Shown: piece by piece, positions 38,801-47,872 of the stretch | Numbering within the stretch: the stretch's first letter is position 1 | How the letters are laid out: each line of letters opens with the position of its first letter | NCBI RefSeq assembly: GCF_014633365.1 | Contig: NC_068338.1 | Span: 48,619,716-48,683,715 of the forward strand | Direction of reading: 5' to 3' | Origin: Diospyros lotus | Taxonomy: Eukaryota > Streptophyta > Magnoliopsida > Ericales > Ebenaceae | DNA: 64,000 nucleotides | Program-made: the position numbers and the translations under genes | The notes under the pieces: generated by a model | Seen by the model: only the letters and a program-made list of their open reading frames with translations | What the model was told of the DNA's origin: nothing | Databases searched by the model: none

Positions 38801-41800
38801 ATGTTTATAGGGGAATTTGGACAGAAATTGGGAAGATAACACATAGAATTGAGGGAGAGATATTGAGAGAAAGGGGGAAGAAACAAGAGAGAAACGTGAG
38901 GGAGATTTTGAGAGAATTCTAGAGAGAAATGAGAATATTCATTTTTCATTCAAGCATGAGCCATCCCATCTATTTACAATAGCCTTATATAGGCATATCA
39001 GACTCATAACAGCATCCCAACTCACCCATGTGCTCCTAACCAATTGCTAAATATCTCCTAACAATTATCATAAGCCTATTACCATATTATCCCTTTAATG
39101 CTCCTTGGGTCATGACACTGACTTAAATGCATCTCCTATTCTCCCCCTCCCCCACCTCACATGCACAAAAAACACGCAAAAGAAAGTTCCTCTAGGACCT
39201 CTCTACCCTCCCAGTAACCAAAACCAGATCCAACAAAAATGGACATTAAACTAGTTGCAATACCAAATAGAATATTCTTTATTAGACCTAGCAAAAAAAG
39301 GGAAAAAGAATACTTATTAGGGTTAACCAACCTCCTGAGAGATACTTCAAAGAGGCAAGTTTTTCCTGTACTTCTCAATAACGCTATCACACTCTGCCTT
39401 AGATATGAATCTAGGCCTAAAAGTATCTGTAGATAATTAGACAGCAAGGAACCCAACTTACAACCTAAAATTTTGACAATCACATTCAACTCCTCCTTAG
39501 CCAAATATGAAGAAATTAACATTCAGAAGTAGGCTTGGAGATGATATGCACATGACATGAAGAACTCAAGTGCACTTTTTCCAGAATGATTGAACTGAAG
39601 ACACTTAACCTAACTTTTTATGATGATGTTTCGTTTAGAATAACCAAGTACAATGAGAATAATGATCAATGAATAACCAAAACGGAATTGACATGACTCA
39701 GACCCCATACATAAGAATGAATGAACAAAACCTGAAATAATCAATAGATTCTCCAAAGTTTGACCTGCTACACATAATATATGGATAAAATTAATAAATA
39801 GTCACTGAACTTTAAAGTTGTAATTATTTGCTCACTTAACTTTAAATTGTAACCATTTACTCACTTAACTTTACTTATCATTAACCATCCATCACTCGTT
39901 ATAACTCCGTTAAATATTATAAACGGAAAATACTAACGGAATCTGACGTGGCAAAAGTAAATTTAACAAACACTCACTGAACTTTAAAAATGTAACTAAT
40001 TACTCACTGAATTTTGCTCAACGTTAACCATCTATCACTCCGTTACATCACCGTTTGATCTTGAAAAACACCGGTTACATGATCGTTTGATCTTGAAACA
40101 TATTAAAAACTTTTTATATGCATTTAAGATCACTTACTTTTCAAACCAAAAGTCAAAAACTAAACTAATAATTTAAATTTAAAAAATTATTGAAGCAAAT
40201 CAAAAGTAAAAAAAAAAAATCTATTTAAATTTTCTTACCTCCATTACGAATAACGAAATTCACAAAAAAAAGTATTCAATAATGAGACCAAGAGCCAAAA
40301 ATTAATTATAAAAATCGTATTTCTTCTATATAAAAAAATGCATATGATATCATTTTCTTACAAATACGATTTTTGTAATTAGTTTTTGGCTCTTGGTCTC
40401 ATTATTGAATACTTTTTTTTGTGAATTTCGTTGTTCGTAATGAAGATAAAAAAAATTAAATTGATTTTTTGTTTACTTTTGATTTGCATCAGTAATTTTT
40501 TTAATTTAAATTATTAATTTAATTTTAACTTTTGGTTTGAAAAGTAAGTGATCTTAAAAGCATATAAAAAGTTTTTAATATGTTTCAAGATCAAACGGTG
40601 ATGTAACGGGGTGATAGGTGATTAACGCTGAGCAAAATTCAGTGAGTAATTAGTTATATTTTTAAAGTTCAGTGAGTGTTTGTTAAATTTACTTTTGTCA
40701 CGTTAGATTCCGTTAGCCACGTCAGATTCCGTTAGTATTTTCCGTTTATAATATTTAACGGAGTTATAACGAGTGATAGATGGTTAACGATAAGTAAAGT
40801 TGAGTGAGCAAATAATTACAACTTTAAAGTTTAGTGACTATTTATTAATTTTACCCCATAATATATTCTTCTATATACTGAACAATTTATATTGCTATAA
40901 CATCATTTTTTTCCAGTAAGTATTGCTATAAATATCATTATGGTGATGTTTCTGCACATTTGGACATTCACCTTTGTGTGGACGTGTAAAATCCTTGTTG
41001 TACTTGTTGCATTACTGATAAATTAGTAGAGCTCATTGATGGAGGATGTTGGCAACGACCTCTAGAAATATGTTTCTAAGGCCCAAGCATTAATTTGGGA
41101 AGTTTTGGATGAAAGTCTCTCCTGGGAGCTTTGCTATGCTTAATTTTGATGCTATATTTGTTATTCTATGAATGTTTCCTAGGGTGTTTTGGTATGTCTG
41201 GTTATGTGTTGGGGTTTTATTTATGGTCTTTTCTAGTCTCACTAGTAATAGTTTTAGTTTTTGCTTAGCCAATCCCACTAGTGGATACGTTGTGTTTTTG
41301 CTTTCTAATTGGAAAAGGATTTCCTAATCCTGGTAGGAATAGGATTACTATAACTCTATAAATATCATTGTAACCTCTCCTTTTTCCTTGGTGAATAGAA
41401 CAATTACCTACAATTTTCTGTAAGCATGTTATGCTTTCTTTGAATTGTGTGATGCAATCCTAACCCTTGATGTGATACCTAGAAGAACCCCCCCCCCCCC
41501 CCCCCCCCCTCTCTAATATTTCAGTTTCAGATTCTTAATTTCTCAACCCTATTTCCACTCCTAATTTCAGCCCCTCAAATTTTATCTTTTTTGACACATT
41601 TTACCTCTAAACTGCCTATCAACTTGTTACATACCTAAACCCTAGCCTTGCCAACAATTTCCCCTTGCTTTTTAACCTTAAATACACCTCCAATTACTTG
41701 GTATTCTAGCAATACCAGAACTGTCCTGCATCGCTCACGGAGTGAAGGTTGTCTTCTATCATCTGATCATGGCTTCATCAAAACATCACCTGAAATCATT

Positions 41801-44800
41801 GTTAAGATCTTTTATTAAATATCTTAAATCTTGTTACATCTTCTCCTTCCTTTTTTTTTTTTTTTATTTATAATCTGATAACAATATATGTTCTGTAATA
41901 TCTTTGAATGTGAGTTAAGGGTGAGTATATTATGTAAAACTTGTGAGCCAACTGCAATCTTCTTACTGGAGACTCCATTTCCAGGGTCAGCTGAGTTCAG
42001 TTTCATCTCCTGAGAGCCAGCAGCAAACAGCAGGAAGCAGCCAGATTTATGGAACTTCACACCAGAAAGAATCAGCAAATGTAGGGTCTCAAGGGATGCT
42101 TTCTCAGTATCACTCGGGTTCTGTGCCAGTAGGATATTTGGCATTACAGAGGGAGAATGTATTTCCTGAGAGACCTGGCCAACCTGAATGTCAGTTTTAT
42201 ATGAAGACTGGAGATTGCAAGTATGGTGCGGTTTGTAAGTTTCATCATCCCAGGGAAAGACTAATTCCGGTTCCAGACTGTGTCTTGAGTCCACTTGGCC
42301 TTCCTTACGTCCAGTAAGTTGTCTATGATTTTCAATTAGATTTCTTACTTTATGATCAACACCCATGCTGCACAAGTAGTCTCAATATCACATAATTGTC
42401 TTAGTTCATAACCTGGATAATTTTCTTTTATGATTTAATGAAGAAGTTATTTATATCTCAATATGACATACTTTTTCCTTTTTGACAACATGTTTAAGAC
42501 ATTTTCCTGTCTCACACTTTTTCCCCTTTTATTTGACTTTTTTCTTGAAATAATGTAATATTCTTCTATACTTTTTTTCCACTTATCATTTTCTTTTTTC
42601 TTTTCCTTTTCACATGGTCTTTGATTTGGCTGGCCTTGCAGTTTAATATCTCCATAAGAGAATGCCTTAGATTGTAGTCAACCTTCTGTTAGAAAAACTA
42701 CCCAATTCTAGAGATTAAAATCTCAAGGCAATGAAGTGATGCTGCTGCCTGGGGGGTTCCCCCGTTGGGGGGGGGGGGGGGGGGGGGGGGAGGTGTGTTG
42801 ATGAATGGAAGATTTAGAAATAACAAATAATTGGAGGACAGATGGGTTTAGTGCCCACTAAAGAGAGGATCTTCACTGTTTGTTCCTTCTACTCTCTCTG
42901 TGACAAAGGGATGTTATTTTTCCCTGGAAAGCCTTCTGAAGCACAATTGTTCCTCCCAAGGTTGTGTTCTTGTTTGGACTATTGTCCAATTCCGTTCTTA
43001 CCTCTGATAACTTAAGGCAGTATATGCATCTAGTAGTTGATTGGTGCTTCATGTGTACAGAGAGTGGTGAATCTACATGGATCATCTTCTTGTTTATTGT
43101 TTGGTGCCAGAGTTGTGGAGTCTTATAGATGTAGTTTTGGGTGCATAGTGGATGATGCAACATTTGGTTTCAGATTTCTTGAGAGTAAGGAGGTGGGCAT
43201 ACCTAGAGGTCAGTCAATGTACATTTTGGGCATTTGTTTGCTAAGGCTATTTTTGGTGTATATGGCTTGACAGAAATAGAAGAGCTTTTAAGGGCACAGT
43301 GAGTTCTGCCTTTTGTTTGAAGGGTTACAATTTTCCATTACTTGTCCTGTGGTTGAAGGTGGACTCTTCTTTTTGTATGTCTTTTCTTTTTGCAATTTAT
43401 AGATGAGCTTCTGGTTTCTTGATTATGGATAATGAGAACCCCCAGTTATCTACCTTCTTTTGTATGCGTTTTGCCCCCTTAAAAGGCTTTTCTTTTTGTA
43501 TGTCATCATTGTTATTTATCATTAAAATAAATAGAACACTACTGTAGTCATTCTAGACATATTTTGTTGTAACTTGGTCATAGTAGAAGCATCCAATGAA
43601 CTCCCCTGCTCCAAGCTGCAAATTATCATGAGATAGTAGAGCTCTTTGTAATTCACTAAAATATGAAAGTTGGAGGGATTAATAGAAGAATTAAAGGTTT
43701 GAGGCTAACATTGAAAATTCTGACAAACTTTGAGTTGACTTTAATAGATTACACTTTTTCTCACATTCTGTTAAAATTATAATTTTTTTCCAATATGATT
43801 TTCATGATGCGTGTGTGCATATAATATTTGAAGGCAATATGTCAGCTAGCAAAAAAAAATGTAATATGTCATAAAAGAAACATCTTAAAGGGGTGAACCC
43901 AATACAAAGAATCTGGGCACATACAATTTATCCAAAATCTATGATAAACTGTAATAAAAATTAAAAAATGAAAAATCTCCTCTGCCACACGAAATGGGAA
44001 ATCAAATTGCTCCATTTTAATTGACCAAATCAACAATTTTACACCCTTAAAGCCCTACCCATCAAGTAGACTGTATCATGCCAGAAGTTATCCTTTGGGC
44101 ACTCATGTCTATTTGACTCGAAAAACTTTGGTCCTAGGAAATCATAAGATTCACCATCAGTGGCATCATGAACCAATAGACCTCATAAATATAAACCATA
44201 AGAGACTCCATGCGTCCTAGTCAGTAGACAATGAAGGAATGTAGTGATCAATAATCTCTTAATTCTCCTTGCACGTGTAACACCAATTCTTATACATCTG
44301 AGGGAATCATTCATGGAAATCATCACTAGTTTATCTTGAGAGCATGGTTTGAATTTGGTTTTGGTCTTAATAGATGTCAACCATTGCTTTTCCCCATTTG
44401 ACAATCACCATATGCTTTAACTCGGTGCACTAGCATTCTGAAGGCATGTAGGTTATTCAAAAGATGCTCTCGTTATGTTCATCTTGTCAGAAGTCTAAAC
44501 CCATTTTCTGGTCTTTGTTTGATTGGCAAAAAAAGACTTATTTCTTTCTTTCTTTCTTTTTCTCCCCCCTTCCCCCACCCTTTCTAATTTTGTAGACTAT
44601 AATATTAGTGCATCAAAGAATGACCAATTTGTTATGTAAGAAAATTTTCTCTCATTTTTTTTCTCTTTTTGTTTTTCTTTGATTTGATAAAGTTGTATTT
44701 CCTACAGGGAGAGCCCTTATGTATTTTTTATTCTCGTTATGGTATCTGCAAATTTGGTCCAAGTTGCAAATTTGATCATCCTATGGGAGTTTTCTCATAC

Positions 44801-44965
44801 AACGTTGCTGCAACATCTTCAGCCGATGCCCCAGTTGTCCGTCGTTTGTTGGCATCATCCTCAGGAGGGCTTGCTGATACAGGGTCAGCAATGCCTAGGC
44901 GGCTTTCACTATCAGAATCACGACAGGTTGCTCCTGATGATGATGACATTGACCCAGAGGGATGA
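8739..44965 (+). CDS. ZFN1-type CCCH zinc-finger protein, seven exons, frameshifted at the end of exon 6
   Basis: Coding exons: 8739-8808, 9625-9782, 11417-11479, 32853-32972, 34819-35115, 41985-42313 and 44708-44965, all GT-AG. The start was chosen because MEFEAGIPM matches the N-terminus usual in this family; a longer in-frame start at 8574 has no such support. Five C-X8-C-X5-C-X3-H fingers are visible: in exon 2; across exons 3/4; in exon 5; in exon 6; and in exon 7. Linkers such as [21 protein letters not shown] and [12 protein letters not shown] are typical of plant ZFN1-like proteins, nuclear proteins that bind DNA or RNA. Length would be about 431 residues, the family norm. Exon 6 is 329 nt where 330 is needed: the expected GLPLRP reads GLPYV. 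Spliced normally, the frame shifts and finger 5 is lost. The 36-kb span is due to transposons in introns 3-5. Confidence 0.9.
9783..11416 (+). other. Intron 2 of the CCCH gene
   Basis: Non-coding. It holds the palindromic tandem repeat at 10081-10136, a purine-rich tract near 10250-10280, a poly-T tract near 10441 and G-rich stretches around 10855-10870. The rest shows no recognisable element. Confidence 0.6.
10081..10136 (+). repeat. Two tandem 28-bp units, each a small palindrome
   Basis: Two near-identical 28-bp units contain ATATGGGT and ACCCATAT arms around a short GC-containing loop. A partial third unit (ATATGGG) begins at 10135. It lies in intron 2 of the zinc-finger gene; function unknown. 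Confidence 0.8.
12025..12217 (+). repeat. Outer element 5' LTR, first part
   Basis: It matches the 3' LTR from 28311 onward (GTCACGA, CCCAAGTGAATTAGG, ATGTTTTAGGAGTATTT). The first base is mutated (CGTCAC versus TGTCAC). The LTR resumes at 17355 and ends at 17516 with CCCTGACA. Confidence 0.8.
12218..17349 (+). mobile_element. Copia retrotransposon 1, inside the outer 5' LTR
   Basis: LTRs are 12218-12436 and 17053-17349, both TGTTAGAAGG...TTGACA. The target duplication is CCTGG (12213-12217) against CTTGG (17350-17354), one base changed. The primer site TGGTATCAGAGC (12437-12448) follows the 5' LTR, and a polypurine tract (GAGGGGGAG) precedes the 3' LTR. The 5' LTR lacks 78 bp that the 3' LTR has. 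Confidence 0.9.
12622..17045 (+). pseudogene. Copia 1 gag-pol, inactivated
   Basis: Domain order is Copia: gag with LNGKNYLKW (about 12730), CCHC zinc knuckle ([14 protein letters not shown], about 13425), protease [11 protein letters not shown] (about 13737), GAG-pre-integrase and integrase ([15 protein letters not shown], about 14320-14640), reverse transcriptase ([26 protein letters not shown], about 15600-16130) and RNase H ([31 protein letters not shown], to 17045). The protease DSG and RT YVDD motifs are intact, but the reading is broken by many stops (for example near 12817, 12999, 13219, 14336, 14513, 15585 and 16950) and by frameshifts near 14940 and 15840. Most stops are explained by single C-to-T or G-to-A changes. 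Confidence 0.9.
17517..17991 (+). pseudogene. Outer element interior, 5' half, with short gag-like ORF
   Basis: After the primer site a reading frame starts at 17687 ([17 protein letters not shown]...) and meets a stop at 17858-17860. It continues degenerate to ...LNFEDFK, where the second Copia inserted. It resumes at 28027 ([18 protein letters not shown]...) and ends at 28251 with a basic tail ([12 protein letters not shown]). It shows no similarity to pol. It is probably the remnant of a small gag-like ORF. Confidence 0.55.
18253..20084 (-). mobile_element. 1.8-kb solo LTR inside Copia 2's 5' LTR
   Basis: Flanked by AAAGG at 18248-18252 and 20085-20089. On the minus strand it starts TGTAAGGCCC and ends GGGTCGTGACA, so it keeps LTR ends. 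On the minus strand a TATA-like CATATAAAAGCC lies near 20010, followed by a CT-rich leader. No primer site, gag or pol is inside. The 3' LTR of the host Copia lacks it, proving a later insertion. The size suggests a Ty3/gypsy LTR. Confidence 0.75.
18815..18930 (-). repeat. Degenerate tandem repeat within the solo LTR
   Basis: About four copies of a unit containing GGACTATCTCACGCC, spaced roughly 25-40 bases apart and with variable flanks. A GA microsatellite (19931-19954) also lies in the same LTR. Confidence 0.6.
22612..26184 (+). mobile_element. Small pol-less LTR retrotransposon, copy A
   Basis: LTRs are 22612-22974 and 25811-26184 (TGTCATGACCC...TTCGTGACA); the target duplication TGGAG lies at 22607-22611 and 26185-26189. 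Primer site TGGTATCAGAGC is at 22977-22988, and a polypurine tract GGAGGGGGGAAT precedes the 3' LTR. The 2.8-kb interior has a long leader and one ORF region, with no protease, RT or integrase. It sits in the RT region of Copia 2, splitting WWGAMK...E from WTLVDEP. Confidence 0.9.
24559..25749 (+). pseudogene. Copy A ORF: gag-like plus acidic region, one stop
   Basis: Two frames (24559-25026 and 25087-25749) are in register and are separated by one TAA, so the ancestor was probably one ORF of about 400 residues. Part one has [19 protein letters not shown] and [15 protein letters not shown]. Part two has [20 protein letters not shown], a Glu-rich stretch ([15 protein letters not shown]), [16 protein letters not shown] and a basic tail ([13 protein letters not shown]). 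The same blocks occur in copies B and C. Function unknown; gag-like by position and by weak likeness to the chromovirus gag start. Confidence 0.6.
28713..31913 (-). pseudogene. LINE endonuclease-reverse transcriptase ORF, inactivated
   Basis: From 31913 leftward: an N-terminal segment; endonuclease motifs [11 protein letters not shown] (about 31600) and [14 protein letters not shown] (about 31270); a linker rich in basic residues; RT motifs PDNIPIE (about 30235), [12 protein letters not shown] and [12 protein letters not shown] (about 30000), [15 protein letters not shown] (about 29550) and [10 protein letters not shown] (about 29475); then [13 protein letters not shown] and C-terminal stretches to 28713. 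Several stops and frameshifts separate the pieces. A 127-bp segment of the RT is duplicated in tandem at a 139-bp offset, which also shifts the frame. Confidence 0.88.
29733..29998 (-). repeat. Tandem duplication inside the LINE RT
   Basis: 29733-29859 and 29872-29998 are almost identical, offset 139 bp with a 12-bp spacer. Since 139 is not a multiple of three, the second copy of ENQFGF is read in another frame. Both copies carry the same RT segment (about 42 codons). Confidence 0.85.
32313..32852 (+). other. Intron 3 tail of the CCCH gene
   Basis: Unique-looking AT-rich intron sequence ending in a poly-T/pyrimidine tract and acceptor TTCCCCAG before exon 4. No transposon seen. Confidence 0.6.
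33365..34735 (-). mobile_element. Old LINE fragment in intron 4
   Basis: Minus-strand RT pieces parallel those of the LINE at 28689-32016 but are more diverged: [16 protein letters not shown] and [15 protein letters not shown] (33750-33971; catalytic ADD changed to VHN), and [20 protein letters not shown] and KNKFGFM (33977-34261). Remains of the linker region reach about 34735. There is no endonuclease. It ends some 80 bases before exon 5. Confidence 0.75.
35572..35596 (+). mobile_element. 25-bp LINE 3'-end insertion with a 17-bp TSD
   Basis: TAGTGGGATAAAGGCTGGAT plus TATGTT equals the last bases of the LINE 3' end. It is flanked on both sides by GTTGGTTTTTTCAATGA (35555-35571 and 35597-35613). 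The target duplication proves a separate, extremely 5'-truncated insertion in intron 5 of the zinc-finger gene. Confidence 0.75.
35614..36232 (+). other. Intron 5 stretch without recognisable feature
   Basis: Unique-looking non-coding intron sequence between the LINE stub and the next LTR element. A pyrimidine-rich stretch with a CA repeat lies a little upstream (35395-35425). Confidence 0.5.
36233..39117 (-). mobile_element. Small pol-less LTR retrotransposon, copy B
   Basis: LTRs (391 bp each) lie at 36233-36623 and 38727-39117; target duplication CTGAC at 36228-36232 and 39118-39122. On the minus strand the LTR reads TGTCATGACCC...GTACATGACA, and the primer site TGGTATCAGAGC is at 38712-38723. 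Like copy A it has no pol. It lies in intron 5 of the zinc-finger gene in antisense orientation. Confidence 0.9.
36640..38115 (-). pseudogene. Copy B ORF: gag-like plus 3' basic module
   Basis: On the minus strand 38115-37588 reads [14 protein letters not shown]..., with [50 protein letters not shown] and [11 protein letters not shown], then a stop. 37551-37135 continues in step with [13 protein letters not shown] and [12 protein letters not shown] plus a predicted helical Glu/Lys-rich stretch. A third piece (37195-36899) and a basic end ([10 protein letters not shown], about 36735) follow, just before SSWGQELS and the LTR. The stop positions differ from copy A, so the common ancestor had a longer ORF. 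Confidence 0.6.
39783..40857. mobile_element. Mutator-like long-inverted-repeat (foldback) element
   Basis: The element is a near-complete inverted repeat: arms of about 500 bp (from GGATAAAATTAATAAATAG to its complement ending TTACCCC) around a short centre near 40325-40365. A perfect 9-bp duplication ATAATATAT flanks it (39774-39782 and 40858-40866), the length typical of Mutator-like elements. It has no ORF. It sits in intron 5 of the zinc-finger gene. Confidence 0.85.
40867..41984 (+). other. Intron 5 tail; possible LTR-like segment and C tract
   Basis: The part around 41090-41450 has an LTR-like look (CTCTATAAATATCATTG followed by CTTGGTGAATAG), but no partner copy or primer site was found. 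A run of 22 C lies at 41488-41509. A poly-T tract precedes exon 6, whose acceptor is CATTTCCAG. Confidence 0.3.
42314..44707 (+). other. Intron 6 of the CCCH gene
   Basis: No coding sequence or clear transposon. A run of 24 G lies at 42767-42790, preceded by GGGGGGTTCCCCC. Pyrimidine tracts precede the acceptor TTTCCTACAG of exon 7. Confidence 0.5.
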
Positions 44966-47864
44966 ATGCTTTGTCAAAAATGAGTCAGTTTCTCCCTTCT
45001 CACAAGCTTTGGGAGGATAATCAACAATTATCTGTAAATTCATTTCCCATTGCCGGAGATGTACAGAGTTATGTTAAAGTCAAAGCTGCTATCCTGAAAA
45101 TGCATTCAGTTGACAGGCTTGACTCCTCTTAACTTCTCGTTGCTACGTTGTATAAATCTGCAATTGTTGTTGCATTTGGTAACTTAATGTCAACATTTTA
45201 CCTTTAAAAAAGCCCATCTTTTTGGATCTTTTTGTCTTATCATTTGTGAACCTTTTTTCATGGTCAGGGTTGCTATTGTCCTTGTATAGATTTCCCAGCT
45301 TTTATTTATTATCTTGAACTTGTTCTGCTCGGCATGTATGTACAGGCACTCTCAAAGTTTGATATTCTTCTTGTCATTGATGTCATTGTCATGTCCTGGT
45401 TGCTGCTTAACCTGCATCTTTTCTGACCTGATGCTTGTGGAAGCAGTTCATTATGCATTTTCAACTGTAATTTCTGCCCCCTTCCTCTGGAATGCAGAAA
45501 AGAAGGGAATTTTTGCTGCAAAGTGTCCGTGTCAACCCAGAGAAATATAGATATCTGACACAGCAGAATGAAGTCAAACCATACTAGTTCTCACCAGGTT
45601 TCTTAAACATCAGAATGCTGATCCTTATTTATTGTAGTCAGCTGGTTTTCACAGGAATTTCTGAGTAGCTGATGCAAAATCTGGGAAAGTATGCTGTTCC
45701 TGGTGATTGGTTTGGAAGCAATGTTCAAAAGTCTAAAGATTAACGTACTTGTATTTACAGGAGGCATTGTGAAATATCAGGCTGCAAGTGGAATGTGCAG
45801 CTCAGTTTGGCAGCAGATTACTCTTTTACAACATATATAGGTGAAGAAATGTGGCAGGTACATGGAAACATGAGAAGTAGGTTCTTTTAGCATACAATAA
45901 GTTGTTGTAAACTTTGCTGCATAGATTTTATGTGCAGGGTCTTAAAGTTCAATGTATAATTGACCACAGAACTTCTAGCTTGGACTATAATAATCATTGG
46001 GTTAATGATTGTACTATATTAGGCCTACCTTCCTATTTCTTTGGTGAAAAAAACAAATCCCCCCCCCCCCCCCCCTTTTTTTTTTTTTTTTGCCTTTTTG
46101 AAACTCCACTCATAAGTATGTCATCATGGTGATCTAGTTCCACATCTTTGTAAATGCTCATTCTGTTACCACCTCTCTGAAAATTAGCCATCTGTTATAT
46201 AATTGTTGACTCTAGAAAGAAAACAAAAATATCAGCTTTATTTCTTGCTAGTTAGCTATTTGGGCGATTTGGGAATTTGTGTGGTGTGCAGTGGTAAGTG
46301 ATTGCTTTGAAAGTAGGAAGAAGTTGGTGGATACGCAGCTAATTTTGACAGCAGCAGGCTAGCGGCATTAGTTTTCTGCCACACTTTTATTAAGAAATTG
46401 TTGCAGGTACAAGTGAACATGAAAACTCAGTTATTTTGTTAATCTCACTCCCTAAACTTTGGACCAAAAATAATTAGTCCCCCCCATGTACTTCAAAACC
46501 TGCTTATACTTTAGACTGAAGGGTAAAATCAACAGTCATTAACATTTCTTAGACAGATTTGGTGAAAAGATGAAAAAGATTTGAAGGATAACCCCTCTAT
46601 TAGTTTTCGTAAGACACAGATAACGCCCGTTGGTCTAAATACTTTTCTAGTCAAATTGGTGTATAAAATGCATGTGCCCTTAGCTGTAACAGAGTCACTC
46701 ATGTTTCACTTTAATCCAAAGTATAAGGGGTTATGTGTCTATTTTATGAGTTAATTACAAGACATAAGCCCTTTTATTGTGTTAAAGTTGAATCTGAACT
46801 ACACCATTTTGACATTTTCATGAAACTTAAGCTTTATTTGGATTATATGAAAAAAGAAACTATGGATTTTATTGCAAGCAGGTTTTTCCAGGTTTTCTCT
46901 GGTTTGGATGATGTGTAATAGTTATTTAGATATTTTTATTTGCCGGGCCCAGTGTCTTAACTGTCAATGAAGCATTGCCTATAGATCTATGAGCCCATGA
47001 TGTATAATTAAAAGGCTGCCAATAACGAAGTGAAGCCAGTATCCCATTCCTTCTCCAATTTGAAGACAAATCCCTTTTATTCTTCAGTATTTTTGAAACT
47101 TTTATCATCATAATGTACACACACACACACCCAATATATGATGTGTATACATATGCCATTCTAGATGATGGTCTTCCTGTTCTATGCAAATTGTAGATTT
47201 GAGATCTCTCATTCATTAAGATCTTTCTACAATCTATCTACTAATTAATGGGTGGATATGTAAAGCAACAAGAAGAATACAAACTTTATTGAGTGATTAT
47301 TGGAAACTTTTCAGTTGCTGGCATTTACGCCTTTTACACATAATGAATCCCTTGATTTCTACACAGTACACAATATTATAATGTTCCAAAAATAGATTAA
47401 ATAAACTGGTCAATGTCATGTGCCAGTATTTTGTTATTGTGGTATCAGTTCTACAGTTAGGGAAAAAATAGCTAAATGATAAATGATGTTTCTTTCTCAA
47501 TCTAATCTGTTGTGCATTGTTTTGTAGGAGTGCTGATTCATACAAATCGATTGCCTGAAAGCCTTCCTTCAGTCACTTTGCATGTTGTCACTCCCTCGGT
47601 GGCTGTATGTTGTGCATCAATTCTATCTTGCTCTCTCCCTCCCTCCCTCCCTCTCGATGGATTTTTTTTTTATTTTTTAATTCTTGTCCAAGTCTTTCAA
47701 GGACATCAGTTAAGATAAGCTATCTTTGCTAGATTCTTACAAAACTCTAAATTGCTAATGTTTTTATGACCTAACTACCTTAATTTGATTTTCTATGGGT
47801 CTGTAGACATGAGTTGCAAGCAGATATTAAGACACTCCATAAATTTCATTACTAAATAAAATAT
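44966..47864. other. 3' flank of the CCCH gene and intergenic DNA
   Basis: The first few hundred bases are probably 3' UTR. A 17-C run followed by 16 T lies at 46059-46091. An ACAC microsatellite lies near 47117-47130 and a CCCT repeat near 47634-47652. No gene could be recognised. Confidence 0.4.
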
Positions 47865-47872
47865 CTTATAGT

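Noticed and set aside
41824..42375. Minus-strand open frame of 183 codons across exon 6 of the CCCH gene
   Set aside because: Complement of a well-supported zinc-finger exon with conserved fingers on the plus strand.
46448..46731. MITE-like segment with CCCTAAACTTTGG and CCAAAGTATAAGGGG ends
   Set aside because: The end repeats match only partly and no target duplication could be found.
47529..47606. Exon-like open stretch (VLIHTNRLPESLPSVTLHVVTPSVA) between an AG and a GT
   Set aside because: No flanking exons fit it, I recognise no family, and the hAT element follows soon after. Too little to call a gene.
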